This document shows positions 38,456-46,766 of a stretch of 64,000 nucleotides of DNA, piece after piece. The stretch is taken from NCBI GenBank assembly GCA_021821195.1, contig JAKACT010000004.1, forward strand, positions 124,001-188,000. The letters run 5' to 3'. The stretch comes from Pseudomonadota bacterium (GTDB lineage Bacteria; Pseudomonadota; Gammaproteobacteria; Xanthomonadales; Xanthomonadaceae). Numbering within the stretch: the first letter of the stretch is position 1; the number at the start of each line of letters is the position of its first letter. The notes beneath the pieces were generated by a model, which was given only the letters and a program-made list of their open reading frames with translations, did not search any database and had not been told where the DNA came from. The position numbers and the translations under genes were made by a program.

Positions 38456-39709
38456 ATGACCAAGCTGGCGATGCAGCAGGCGCCGACGCCGGCCACGCCG
38501 CGGCGGTTCCTGCTGTCGGCATCGCTTTGGGGCGCGGTGGCCGGGCTGCTGCTGGCGCTCGATGGCGGCGGCGCGCTGGCATCGCGCTGGGGAGGCGCCA
38601 CGCTGGCGCTGGTGCATGCACTGGCGCTGGGCGTGCTGGGCAACGCGATGTTCGGCAGCCTGCTGCAGTTCCTGCCGGTGGCCGCCGGTGCGCGCGTGCG
38701 TGGCGGGCGCCCCGCGGCGTGGCTGCTGCATGCGCTTCTCAACGCAGGTGCGCTGCTGCTGGTACTGGCGCTGCGCCAGCCGGCGCTGCTGTCGCCGCAC
38801 TGGGGCGGCCTGCTGCTGTTGGCCGCGTTCGTCCTGCTGGCGGCGCTGGTGCTGCCGGGGCTGGCCGGTGCTGCAGGACAGGCGCTGCTGCGCTGGGGAA
38901 TCGGCTGTGCGATCGCCGGCGGGCTGGTGGCGGCATTGCTCGGGCTGTCGCTGGCATTGGCGGTTGCCGGGGCCTGGCGATTGCCGCTGCTGCCGCTGAC
39001 CGATGCGCACGCCGGCTGGGGCGTGCTGGGTTGGGTGCTGGCGCTGCTGGTGGCGGTGGCGCGGGTGGTGATGCCGATGTTCCAGGGCGTGGCGGCGGTG
39101 CCCGCGCGCTTGCAGGCGGGTTGGCAGTTGGCGCTGTACGCGCTGCTGCTGGCGGCGCTGGCGATGGCGCTGCGCGGCGAGTCGGTGCCGGCCCTGCGGA
39201 TGGGCGCGGGGCTGCTGGTGCTGGCCGTCGCGCTCGGTGGCCTGCTGGTGCAGTTGCGCGCACCGAAACTGCGGCGTGCGCCGCTGACGTATTTCTGGAT
39301 GGCGGGCTTCGCCGCGCTGGCCGCGGCGGCCTGCGCGCTGCTGGCGGGCGGCGAGGATAACCTGCTGCTGGCCGGCGTGCTGGCGCTGGCGATCGGGCTG
39401 CCGCTGCTGGTCACCGGCATGCAGCTGGAAATTTCCGCCTTCCTCGGCTGGATCGACCTGCAGCGGCGCTGCGGGCGCGGGGTGCGCCTGCCCGGCGTAC
39501 AGCTGCTGCTGCCGGCGCGCGACAAGGCCATCGTGCTGGCGCTGCACGGGCTGTCCGCGATGGCGCTGTTGGCCGCCACGGCGCATCCTGCGCTGGTGCG
39601 GTTGGCAGGCAGCGCGCTGCTGCTGGCGCATGCGGCGGGCTTCGCCGCGCTGTGCGGCGTCGACTGGCGCCGCACCCGTTTCATCCGCGGTTTGAAGGAG
39701 CAGGGATGA
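38456..39709 (+). CDS. Twelve-helix membrane protein of the denitrification region
   Basis: A 417-residue, extremely hydrophobic protein with about twelve helices. The segments LALVHALALGVLGNAMFGSLLQFLPVAAG and TDAHAGWGVLGWVLALLVAVARVVMPMFQG recall the HAHxGxxGW helices of haem-copper oxidase subunit I and of NnrS-like proteins. It does not have the full six-histidine ligand set, so it is unlikely to be an oxidase. Related genes occur near nir and nor clusters without assigned function. It lies 10 bases after the DUF2249 gene and overlaps the next gene by 4 bases. Confidence 0.75.
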   Translation: MTKLAMQQAPTPATPRRFLLSASLWGAVAGLLLALDGGGALASRWGGATLALVHALALGVLGNAMFGSLLQFLPVAAGARVRGGRPAAWLLHALLNAGALLLVLALRQPALLSPHWGGLLLLAAFVLLAALVLPGLAGAAGQALLRWGIGCAIAGGLVAALLGLSLALAVAGAWRLPLLPLTDAHAGWGVLGWVLALLVAVARVVMPMFQGVAAVPARLQAGWQLALYALLLAALAMALRGESVPALRMGAGLLVLAVALGGLLVQLRAPKLRRAPLTYFWMAGFAALAAAACALLAGGEDNLLLAGVLALAIGLPLLVTGMQLEISAFLGWIDLQRRCGRGVRLPGVQLLLPARDKAIVLALHGLSAMALLAATAHPALVRLAGSALLLAHAAGFAALCGVDWRRTRFIRGLKEQG

Positions 39710-40089
39710 GCAAACCGTTGCCGCTGGTGTATTCGTGTTCGGGCTGTTCCAGCGCGGCGCAGATGGCCAACCACCTGGCGCTGCAGTTGGATCGCGCCGG
39801 CGCGGCGGAAATGTCCTGCATCGCAGGCGTCGGCGGCGGCGTGGCTGGGCTGGTGCGCACCGCGCGCAGCAAGCGCCCGATCCTGGCGCTGGATGGCTGC
39901 GTGCTGCGCTGCGTGTCGGCCTGCCTGGCCAATGCCGGGGTGGTGGCCGACACCCACCTGGTGCTGTCCGACTACGGGGTTAAGAAACGCAAACACGCCG
40001 ACTTCGATGGCGAGCAGGCCGAAGCGGTGTATCTGCAGCAGGTGTTGCCGGCGGCGCAGGCGCTGGTGGAGGAGAGCGATGATGCGTGA
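39706..40089 (+). CDS. DGC-domain putative zinc-binding protein
   Basis: A 127-residue cytoplasmic protein with a CSGC motif (LVYSCSGCSSAAQMANHLA), a MSCIAGVGGG segment, and ALDGCVLRCVSACLANAG. The DGC tripeptide names the family (putative zinc-binding, DGC domain). Six cysteines are arranged to bind metal. It is found in denitrification or anaerobic gene sets in several proteobacteria; the role is unknown. It overlaps both neighbours in the operon. Confidence 0.83.
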   Translation: MSKPLPLVYSCSGCSSAAQMANHLALQLDRAGAAEMSCIAGVGGGVAGLVRTARSKRPILALDGCVLRCVSACLANAGVVADTHLVLSDYGVKKRKHADFDGEQAEAVYLQQVLPAAQALVEESDDA

Positions 40090-40933
40090 ACGGGCTCGAG
40101 GACTGACGCCGGTGCGGCTGGCGATCGACGGCGTGGACGATGGACTGGTGCTACTGCTGGCCGCGCGGACCCGACTGGCAAGACTGGCCGGCCGGCTCAA
40201 GGCCGGCGCCGGCATGCAGGGCCGTGACGATGCGCGCGAGCAGCGCGTCCACCGGCGCGCGGAAACGCTGGCCAGCGTGCTGGGGGTGGCCCCGGCCACC
40301 GCCAGCGGCGTGCTGGCGCTGGCGATTGGCGACGCCTGCCGGGCGCAGGGGCTGCAATCTGACCTGGATCAAGGAGCGGCCCCCGGCGATGGCCGCATGA
40401 TCGCGACCATCATGCACACCCATTCCGATTCCGCGCCGGCCCCGGCGCATCCCTTGCTGCGGCTGGTGCCGCCGCCGCGCCGCATCGCGCCGCTGCTGCG
40501 GGTGCTGCCTCTGTCCACGCAGAAGCGCCTGCTGGAACGGGCGATGGCGAAGGTGCTGGCGGCGCCGATGGCCGATGGCACCCTCGACTTCATGGCCGGC
40601 CGCCGGCTGGGCATCGAGGTCAGCGACCTTGGCCTGCGCTGGGTGGTGGAACTGCAGGGCCAGCAGCTGGTGGTGGTGGATGCGCCTGCCGAAGCCACCG
40701 TCCGCGGCACCGCCACCGACCTGCTGCTGTTGGCCGGCCGGCTGGAGGACGCCGACACCCTGTTCTTCCAGCGCCGGCTGGTCCTGACCGGCGACGTCGA
40801 GCTGGGCCTGACCGCGCGCAACATGCTGGACCGGCTGCCGTGGGAAACCGTGCCGCTAGGCCTGCGCATCGCCCTCAACCGCGGCGCCCGCTTCGCCCGC
40901 GCCGCCCGTGGCGCCTATCGCGCGAAAGCCTGA
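40079..40933 (+). CDS. ubiT: Chorismate mutase-UbiT fusion (or two in-frame products)
   Basis: An uninterrupted 284-codon frame. Residues 9-91 form an AroQ-class chorismate mutase: Arg13, Arg30, Lys41, Asp50, Arg53, Glu54 and Gln90 match E. coli Arg11, Arg28, Lys39, Asp48, Arg51, Glu52 and Gln88 with a constant offset of two. From Met112 the sequence is UbiT (YhbT), an SCP2-fold lipid-binding protein of oxygen-independent ubiquinone synthesis (LLRLVPPPRRIAPLLRVLPLS in outline, DTLFFQRRLVLTGDVELGL). UbiT alone from 40412 would be 173 residues, the normal length. An Fnr-type box sits at the junction, so a shorter UbiT may be made separately. ATG at 40079 overlaps the DGC gene by 11 bases. Confidence 0.9.
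   Translation: MMRERARGLTPVRLAIDGVDDGLVLLLAARTRLARLAGRLKAGAGMQGRDDAREQRVHRRAETLASVLGVAPATASGVLALAIGDACRAQGLQSDLDQGAAPGDGRMIATIMHTHSDSAPAPAHPLLRLVPPPRRIAPLLRVLPLSTQKRLLERAMAKVLAAPMADGTLDFMAGRRLGIEVSDLGLRWVVELQGQQLVVVDAPAEATVRGTATDLLLLAGRLEDADTLFFQRRLVLTGDVELGLTARNMLDRLPWETVPLGLRIALNRGARFARAARGAYRAKA
40359..40401 (+). promoter_or_regulatory. Internal Fnr/Dnr-type box and -10 ahead of the UbiT domain
   Basis: CTGACCTGGATCAA at 40359-40372 has one mismatch to the dyad. It is followed by 23 bases and CATGAT (40396-40401), which predicts a +1 at 40408. The methionine codon at 40412 would start a UbiT of normal length. The site is inside the chorismate mutase-UbiT frame. Confidence 0.55.
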
Positions 40934-41002
40934 GCGCCATCTTGTTTCCATCGCCCGCGCGGTCGTCGCGCGGGTGTTGCCTGTCCACGATCCGAAGAGC
41001 CC

Positions 41003-42031
41003 ATGAACGCATCCGTCGCGCCGTCCTGGCATCCCGCACTCGAAGCGCGCCACGCGCCGCTGGTCGAGAAGCTCGAACGCCTGATCCCGTGCATGGAGGT
41101 GCCGCTGCACCTGCCGTGGATCGACGCCATCCTCGAACTCAAGCGCCAGCGCGGCGCGGTGATCATGGCGCACAGCTACCAGTCGCCGGAAATCTTCCAC
41201 GGGGTGGCCGACGTCACCGGCGATTCGCTGGCATTGGCGCAGGCCGCGGCCGACTGCGACAGCGACCTGATCGTGCTGTGCGGCGTCCACTTCATGGCCG
41301 AGAGCGCCAAGATCCTCGCCCCGGACAAGACCGTGCTGATCCCGGACCTGGAAGCCGGCTGTTCGCTGGCCGCCTCGATCACCGCTGCCGACGTGCGCGC
41401 GCTGCGCGCGCAACACCCGGGCACGCCGGTGGTCAGCTACGTCAACACCAGCGCGGCGGTGAAGGCAGAATCCGACGCTTGCTGCACCTCCGCCAACGCG
41501 GCGCAGGTGGTGGAAGCCATCGCCGCCGAGTTCGGCGTGGACAAGGTGATCTTCCTGCCCGACCGCTACCTCGGTTCTTGGGTGGCGCAGCAGACCGGCA
41601 TCGAGCTGGTGCTGTGGAACGGCGTGTGCGAGGTGCACGAGAAGTTCACCGCGATGGAAGCGCGCCACACCCGCGAACGCTTCGACGCAAAAATCGTGGC
41701 GCATCCGGAATGCGCGCCCGAGGTGCTGGCCGAGGCCGACTTCGTCGGTTCCACCAGCGCCATGGGCAAGTGGCTGGAAAAGGAAAAGCCGTCGCGGGTG
41801 GCGATGATCACCGAGTGCTCGATGGCCGACAACCTGCGCAACCAGTTCCCGCAGGTGGAGTTCATCAAGCCCTGCAACCTGTGCCCGCACATGAAGCGGA
41901 TCACCCTGCCCAACATCCATGCCTGCCTGCGCGAGCTCAAGCATGAGGTGACCGTGCCCGAGGATGTGGCGATTGCTGCGCGGCTCGCGCTGGCGCGGAT
42001 GCTGGCGGTGGGGCGTCGCGACCGGGTGTGA
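41003..42031 (+). CDS. nadA: Quinolinate synthase A
   Basis: Condenses iminoaspartate with dihydroxyacetone phosphate to quinolinate, the NAD precursor. The 342-residue protein contains AHSYQSPEI, CGVHFMAESAKI, NTSAAVKAESDACCTSANA and KPCNLCPHMKRITL, which supply the three cysteines of its oxygen-sensitive [4Fe-4S] cluster. It overlaps nadB by 4 bases. A gap of 69 bases separates it from the ubiT frame, so it may share the upstream transcript or have its own promoter. Confidence 0.96.
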   Translation: MNASVAPSWHPALEARHAPLVEKLERLIPCMEVPLHLPWIDAILELKRQRGAVIMAHSYQSPEIFHGVADVTGDSLALAQAAADCDSDLIVLCGVHFMAESAKILAPDKTVLIPDLEAGCSLAASITAADVRALRAQHPGTPVVSYVNTSAAVKAESDACCTSANAAQVVEAIAAEFGVDKVIFLPDRYLGSWVAQQTGIELVLWNGVCEVHEKFTAMEARHTRERFDAKIVAHPECAPEVLAEADFVGSTSAMGKWLEKEKPSRVAMITECSMADNLRNQFPQVEFIKPCNLCPHMKRITLPNIHACLRELKHEVTVPEDVAIAARLALARMLAVGRRDRV

Positions 42032-43494
42032 GCGCGCCCGCGCCCGTCATCGTCGTCGGCGGCGGCATCGCCGGCCTGTCGGCGGCACTGGCCGCCGCAC
42101 CGGCGCCGGTGCTGCTGCTGGCGCGTACGCCCGGCACCCGCGGCGCCGCCAGTGCGCTGGCGCAGGGCGGCATCGCCGCTGCCATCGATCCCGGCGACAC
42201 CCCGCAGGCGCATGCGCGCGATACCTGCGTGGCCGGCAGCTTCCACAACGACCCCGCCATCGTCGACCTGCTGACCGCCGCCGCTGGCGATGCGGTGCGC
42301 TGGCTGCAGGCGATCGGCGTGGCCTTCGACCGCGAACCTGACGGCAGCCTGCAGTTCTGCCGTGAAGGCGGCCACGACCGTGCCCGCATCGTCCACGCCG
42401 GCGGTGATGCCACCGGTGCGAAGGTGATGGAGGCGCTGGTCGCTGCCGCGCGCGCGGCAGCGCACATCGAGCGTCGCGTCGGTGTGGACGTCGACGGGCT
42501 GGTGCTGCGCGACGGCGAGGTCTGCGGCGTCTGCGTCACCCGTGCCGATGGCACCCGCGAGGCGCTGCACGGGCGCGCGGTGGTGCTGGCCACCGGCGGC
42601 ATCGGTGGGCTGTTCGCGCAGACCAGCAACCCGGCCGATGCCGATGGCAATGGGCTGGCGCTGGCGCTGGCCGCCGGCGCGCAGGCGCGCGACCTGGAGT
42701 TCGTCCAGTTCCATCCCACCGCGATGGCGCTGCCCGGCCTGCACAGCCTGCCGCTGGTGACCGAAGCCCTGCGCGGTGCGGGCGCGCGCCTGCTGGGCGC
42801 CGATGGCGCATCGCTGATGGACGGCGTGCATCCGCTGGCCGACCTGGCGCCGCGTGACATCGTCGCGCGCCGGGTCTGGCAGGCCTGCCGTGACGGCGGC
42901 GCGTGGCTGGATGCGCACAAGGTCGGCGCCGCCTTCCCGCAGCGATTTCCCACGGTGTTCCAGGCTTGCATGGACCACGGCATCGATCCGCGCGTGCAGC
43001 CGATCCCGGTGACCCCGGCGGCGCACTTCCACATGGGCGGGATTGCCGTCGACGCCGACGGCCGCAGCTCGCTGCCGGGCCTGTATGCGGTGGGCGAGGT
43101 GGCCTGCAACGGCGTGCATGGCGCGAACCGGTTGGCCAGCAATTCGCTGCTGGAGGGCGTGGTGTTCGGGCGCCGGCTGGGCGCGCTGCTGCGCGCGTTG
43201 CCTGACGGCGGGCAGCCGCGCGGCAGTTTCCGGATGGTGCGGCGCAAGCCGTCGCTGGAGGCCGCGCAGCTGGACTATCTGCGTGCGCTGATGATGCAGG
43301 CGATGGGGCCGCTGCGCAGCGGCGCGACCTTGCAGGCGGCGCTGCAGGACTGCACGGAATTGGCCGGGTTCGGCTGGCAGGGCGAACTGGCGCAGCGGAT
43401 GCTGGGTGAGGCGCTGCGGCGGACGCAAAGCCTGGGCGCGCACTACCGCAGCGATGCGGAGGCGTCAGCCTATTCGCACCTCTCGCGAACGTGA
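42028..43494 (+). CDS. nadB: L-aspartate oxidase
   Basis: FAD enzyme that oxidises aspartate to iminoaspartate using oxygen or fumarate, the step before NadA. The 488-residue protein begins with a dinucleotide fold (VIVVGGGIAGLSAALAA), has SALAQGGIAAAI and GGHDRARIVHAGGDATG for the substrate site, QFHPTA, and the C-terminal GLYAVGEVACNGVHGANRLASNSLLEG. GTG start overlapping nadA. Fumarate as acceptor would let it work in the anaerobic conditions implied by its neighbours. Confidence 0.96.
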   Translation: MSAPAPVIVVGGGIAGLSAALAAAPAPVLLLARTPGTRGAASALAQGGIAAAIDPGDTPQAHARDTCVAGSFHNDPAIVDLLTAAAGDAVRWLQAIGVAFDREPDGSLQFCREGGHDRARIVHAGGDATGAKVMEALVAAARAAAHIERRVGVDVDGLVLRDGEVCGVCVTRADGTREALHGRAVVLATGGIGGLFAQTSNPADADGNGLALALAAGAQARDLEFVQFHPTAMALPGLHSLPLVTEALRGAGARLLGADGASLMDGVHPLADLAPRDIVARRVWQACRDGGAWLDAHKVGAAFPQRFPTVFQACMDHGIDPRVQPIPVTPAAHFHMGGIAVDADGRSSLPGLYAVGEVACNGVHGANRLASNSLLEGVVFGRRLGALLRALPDGGQPRGSFRMVRRKPSLEAAQLDYLRALMMQAMGPLRSGATLQAALQDCTELAGFGWQGELAQRMLGEALRRTQSLGAHYRSDAEASAYSHLSRT

Positions 43495-43695
43495 AACGCC
43501 GCGTACCAAGTCCGCTTCGTGTTTCGAGTGTCCGGTCGTCGCATCTGGAAGCGTTGGATTAGTCGACGCGGTGGCGGTTGGTCTCGAGGTGGCGAGGCTG
43601 CCGAGTTGTCATCCGTCCTACAAGGCGTCGTCTGGCGATTGTCTCTTCCGGGGCCCCGCCTCGGACTTCTCGGTTCGTCCGGCAAGGAGATGTCG

Positions 43696-45834
43696 ATGTC
43701 TGTTTCCCGATGGGGTTCCTACGTGCTGTGCTTGGCGATGTTGCCGTGGCCGGGGATGGCCAGTGGGCAATCCAGCGATCCGCCGCTGGCTCCGGACGAG
43801 CCGGTTCGTGACAGCATCCATGGCGTCACGGTGGTGGATCATTACCGCTGGATGGAAGGTGCGCCGATCGTGCCACGTCTGGCGACGTGGTTGACCGCTC
43901 AAAACCGCCATACGCGCGACCGGCTGGATGCGCTGCCCGGGCGGGATGCTGCGTTGGCGCAGGTCATGCGCTACCGGCAGGACGTGGATCTCTCCGTCGT
44001 CGCTGACGCCGTCAATGGCCGGGAGATCGTGATGCGGTATTCCAGCGAGGTGCCGTGGGTACGCTATTTCCTGCGCCGCGACGGCCGGGAAACCCTGCTG
44101 TTGGATGCCAAGGGCGGGAGCGCCAGTTCGACCTTCCGTGCGGACTGGTCTTCGCTGTCCCCCAATGGTCGCTGGTTCGCCTACGGTCTGTCCGAGGGCG
44201 GAACCGAACTCAGCCTGCCGCGCGTCATAGATCTGGACACGCTGGCCGATTCGCCCATGGACCCGCGGGTAGCGGATTGGGCGGGCTGGACTGCCGACGG
44301 CAACGGCGTATTCCTCTATCGTCGCCGCGAAGGCGCGGTTGTCGGTGCTTCGGACTTCCGCGAAGGTGGGGCTTGCTGGCTGCATGTGATCGGAGCGGAT
44401 CCAGCATCCGATGTGCGGGTGTTTTCGGCGGGAGAAGGCCCCGGATTCCAGCCTCAGAGCAGTGACGAACCTTATTGCGAGGGTGCGCCCGGCTCGCGCT
44501 GGATCCTGGGGGTCCACCGCCTCAACGACACGTTCCTGAATCAGATCTACATCGCCGACGGAAGCGGATTGGGCGCCGGCAAATTGCAGTGGCGGCGGGT
44601 CGCCGGCAGCGAAGACGGCATCCAGCAGCTGGTGCTGGTCGGCGATACCGTGTACGCCATCGGTAACGGCCGGGTTGCTAACGGTGAGCTGCGCGCCATC
44701 GACGCGCGCAGCGGCGATTTCAGTTCCGCGGAGGTGGTTCTGCCGGCCGCGGAGCAAGTGCTGGATTCGATGGTGGTGGCCAGCGACGGGCTGTACGTGC
44801 TGCGCGGTCTGCTGGGCAGCAATCAGGTCGTGCGGATTGCCCGCGATGGCAAGGTGGAGGCGGTGGCCGGGATGCCGGATGGCCAGATCAGTCACCTTCG
44901 CGCGGATCGGGTGCTGGCTGGTTTTCGATATGTCGTCTCCGACAGAAACAGCTTGCCGGCTGCTTATCAGGTGTCCTCGTTGCAGGGGCCAGGCTTGCAT
45001 GATGCAGGGGTGTCGGTGTCGGCGCCCACGGATTGGAACCTGTCGCGCTTCGAGGTGCTGCGCACGCGGGTGGCGGCTCGTGACGGCGCGATGATTCCGG
45101 TCACGCTGTTGCGGCAAAGACAGGCCACTGGCCCGCGTGCAGTCCTGCTGAAGGCCTACGGCGCCTACGGGTATCCGGCAGATCAAGGTTTCAGGCCCGA
45201 CCTGCTGGCGCTGGTGGAAAGCGGCATCGATATCGCCACCGTGGGCGTGCGCGGTGGCGGCGATCTGGGCGAGACCTGGCATCGTGATGGCATGAAACTG
45301 AAGAAGCCGAACACGTGGCGTGACGCCATCGATGTCGGCGAATGGTTGCTGCACGAAGGGCATGCGGCACCGGGCAAGCTTGCGCTGTGGGGCGGTTCGG
45401 CCGGCGGCATTCTGGTCGGACGCGCCTACACGGAGCGGCCTGATCTGTGGGGAGCGGCCATCGGTGATGTCGGGGCGTTCAATACCTTGCGCTTTGAATT
45501 CACCGCCAATGGCCCCGGCAACGTGGCCGAATTCGGGTCGGTGAAGGATCCCGATGAGTTTCGTGGTCTGCTGGCCATGGACTCCGTGCAGGCGGTGCGC
45601 AAGGGCGTCGACTACCCGCCGATCCTGTTGACCACGGGCCTCAACGACCAGCTGGTGGAGTCCTGGCAGGTCGCGAAGTTTGCTGCTGCGCTGCTGCAAA
45701 ACGCACGTCGGCGCGCCAATGTCTGGCTGAGCGTCGAAGACGATGCGGGGCATTCAATTTCGTCCGCAGACGACGAATTGCGCTCGCAGGTGGACCGACT
45801 GGCGTTCCTCAAGCAGGCGCTGGATGTGCCCTGA
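43696..45834 (+). CDS. Prolyl oligopeptidase (S9) family serine peptidase, exported
   Basis: A 712-residue protein with a signal peptide (WGSYVLCLAMLPWPGMASG) and the two-part S9A plan: a beta-propeller domain, then an alpha/beta hydrolase domain. The catalytic triad is Ser568 in GGSAGG, Asp651 in GLNDQLVES and His686 in DDAGHS. RGGGDLGETWHRDG is the conserved S9A loop. AAGGAG at 43684-43689 favours ATG 43696 over 43690. The gene is visibly more AT-rich with less biased third positions than its neighbours, and it interrupts a region otherwise given to nad and ubi genes, so transfer is likely. Confidence 0.9.
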   Translation: MSVSRWGSYVLCLAMLPWPGMASGQSSDPPLAPDEPVRDSIHGVTVVDHYRWMEGAPIVPRLATWLTAQNRHTRDRLDALPGRDAALAQVMRYRQDVDLSVVADAVNGREIVMRYSSEVPWVRYFLRRDGRETLLLDAKGGSASSTFRADWSSLSPNGRWFAYGLSEGGTELSLPRVIDLDTLADSPMDPRVADWAGWTADGNGVFLYRRREGAVVGASDFREGGACWLHVIGADPASDVRVFSAGEGPGFQPQSSDEPYCEGAPGSRWILGVHRLNDTFLNQIYIADGSGLGAGKLQWRRVAGSEDGIQQLVLVGDTVYAIGNGRVANGELRAIDARSGDFSSAEVVLPAAEQVLDSMVVASDGLYVLRGLLGSNQVVRIARDGKVEAVAGMPDGQISHLRADRVLAGFRYVVSDRNSLPAAYQVSSLQGPGLHDAGVSVSAPTDWNLSRFEVLRTRVAARDGAMIPVTLLRQRQATGPRAVLLKAYGAYGYPADQGFRPDLLALVESGIDIATVGVRGGGDLGETWHRDGMKLKKPNTWRDAIDVGEWLLHEGHAAPGKLALWGGSAGGILVGRAYTERPDLWGAAIGDVGAFNTLRFEFTANGPGNVAEFGSVKDPDEFRGLLAMDSVQAVRKGVDYPPILLTTGLNDQLVESWQVAKFAAALLQNARRRANVWLSVEDDAGHSISSADDELRSQVDRLAFLKQALDVP

Positions 45835-45845
45835 AATGCAAAACG

Positions 45846-45863
45846 GGCACGTCCCTGTGCCCC
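45846..45863 (-). terminator. Probable terminator of ubiUV
   Basis: GGGCAC and GTGCCC pair around a 6-base loop. On the minus strand the hairpin is followed by GTTTTG, a short T run, just beyond the ubiV stop at 45881. It may also end the S9 peptidase transcript weakly. Confidence 0.5.
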
Positions 45864-45880
45864 CCGAAACACGTTGCGGC

Positions 45881-46756
45881 TCACGCGGCGGGCATTCGCA
45901 TGCCCGGCTCGCCGTGCCAGTAGCCGTTGCGCTCGCCGATGCGCGCCGGTGCTTCGCTGGCGGTGCGGGCGGCGTCGAAGTGGCGGACGATGGCTTCCAT
46001 CCCCTCGGCCTGCGGATATAGCCGCAGGATGTCCACGCCCAGCGCGCGCAGCTCGGGCAGTTCGGGCCCGAGGTCGGTGATTTCCTCGCCCTGCACCGAG
46101 ATGCCGTTGATGCGCAGGAACGGGCGGCCTTCGCGGGTGGCCAGCGGCATGCCGTCGGGATAGTCGATGCAGCGGAAGCCGCACTGGTCCTTCGGCACGT
46201 CGAGCGCGCGCGCGGTGAAGCAGCGCGCCGAGAACGACAGCGGCAGCCGGCCCCAGCCGATCACCTCGAGTTCCGGCATGCTGCCGCCGTCGGCAACAAA
46301 GGCGTCCTTGAGTTCGCCGATCAGCGTGCGGCCCTGTTCGACGCCCGGTACCCAGCGGCGCAGCCCATCTTCGCCCAGCATCGCCAGCGCGCGGTGGTTG
46401 TAGACGTTCAGCGTCGGCCCGGCCACGAACGGCCGGCCCTTTTCCTTGCACAGCTGCACCGCGGACAGGTCGTTGGCTTCGACCCAGAAACCGCCGTGGG
46501 AGATCTGCCGGTCCAGCACGCTGAGTTCGGATTCGGCCTCGATCAGTGCCAGCGTCGACAGCACGATCTGCTTGCCGGAGGCGGCCAGTTCTTCCGCCAG
46601 CGCCAGCCAGTCGGTGGTGCGCAGCTCGCGGCGCTTGCTGCACACGGTTTCGCCGAGATAGACGATGTCGACCGGCCAGTGAATGGCCTCGCGGTAGAAC
46701 GCCAGCGTGCGCTCGCGCGGCCAGAAATACTGCAGCGGGCCAAGGCTCAGTTTCAT
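45881..46756 (-). CDS. ubiV: Ubiquinone biosynthesis protein UbiV
   Basis: UbiV, with UbiU, carries out oxygen-independent hydroxylations in ubiquinone synthesis; both are U32-family iron-sulfur proteins. The 291-residue protein begins MKLSLGPLQYFWPRE and has cysteines in ETVCSKRRE, SARCFTARA and DQCGFRCIDYPDG that fit the four [4Fe-4S] ligands. The start is set by AAGGAA, which overlaps the ubiU stop region; the gap between the genes is 10 bases. Confidence 0.94.
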   Translation of the reverse strand: MKLSLGPLQYFWPRERTLAFYREAIHWPVDIVYLGETVCSKRRELRTTDWLALAEELAASGKQIVLSTLALIEAESELSVLDRQISHGGFWVEANDLSAVQLCKEKGRPFVAGPTLNVYNHRALAMLGEDGLRRWVPGVEQGRTLIGELKDAFVADGGSMPELEVIGWGRLPLSFSARCFTARALDVPKDQCGFRCIDYPDGMPLATREGRPFLRINGISVQGEEITDLGPELPELRALGVDILRLYPQAEGMEAIVRHFDAARTASEAPARIGERNGYWHGEPGMRMPAA

Positions 46757-46766
46757 CGTGGTTCCT

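Noticed and set aside
38456-39709. Calling the twelve-helix protein NnrS or a haem-copper oxidase subunit
   Set aside because: Only one or two HAHxGW-like segments are present and the full histidine set is missing; a clear NnrS is encoded elsewhere at 56617-57867.
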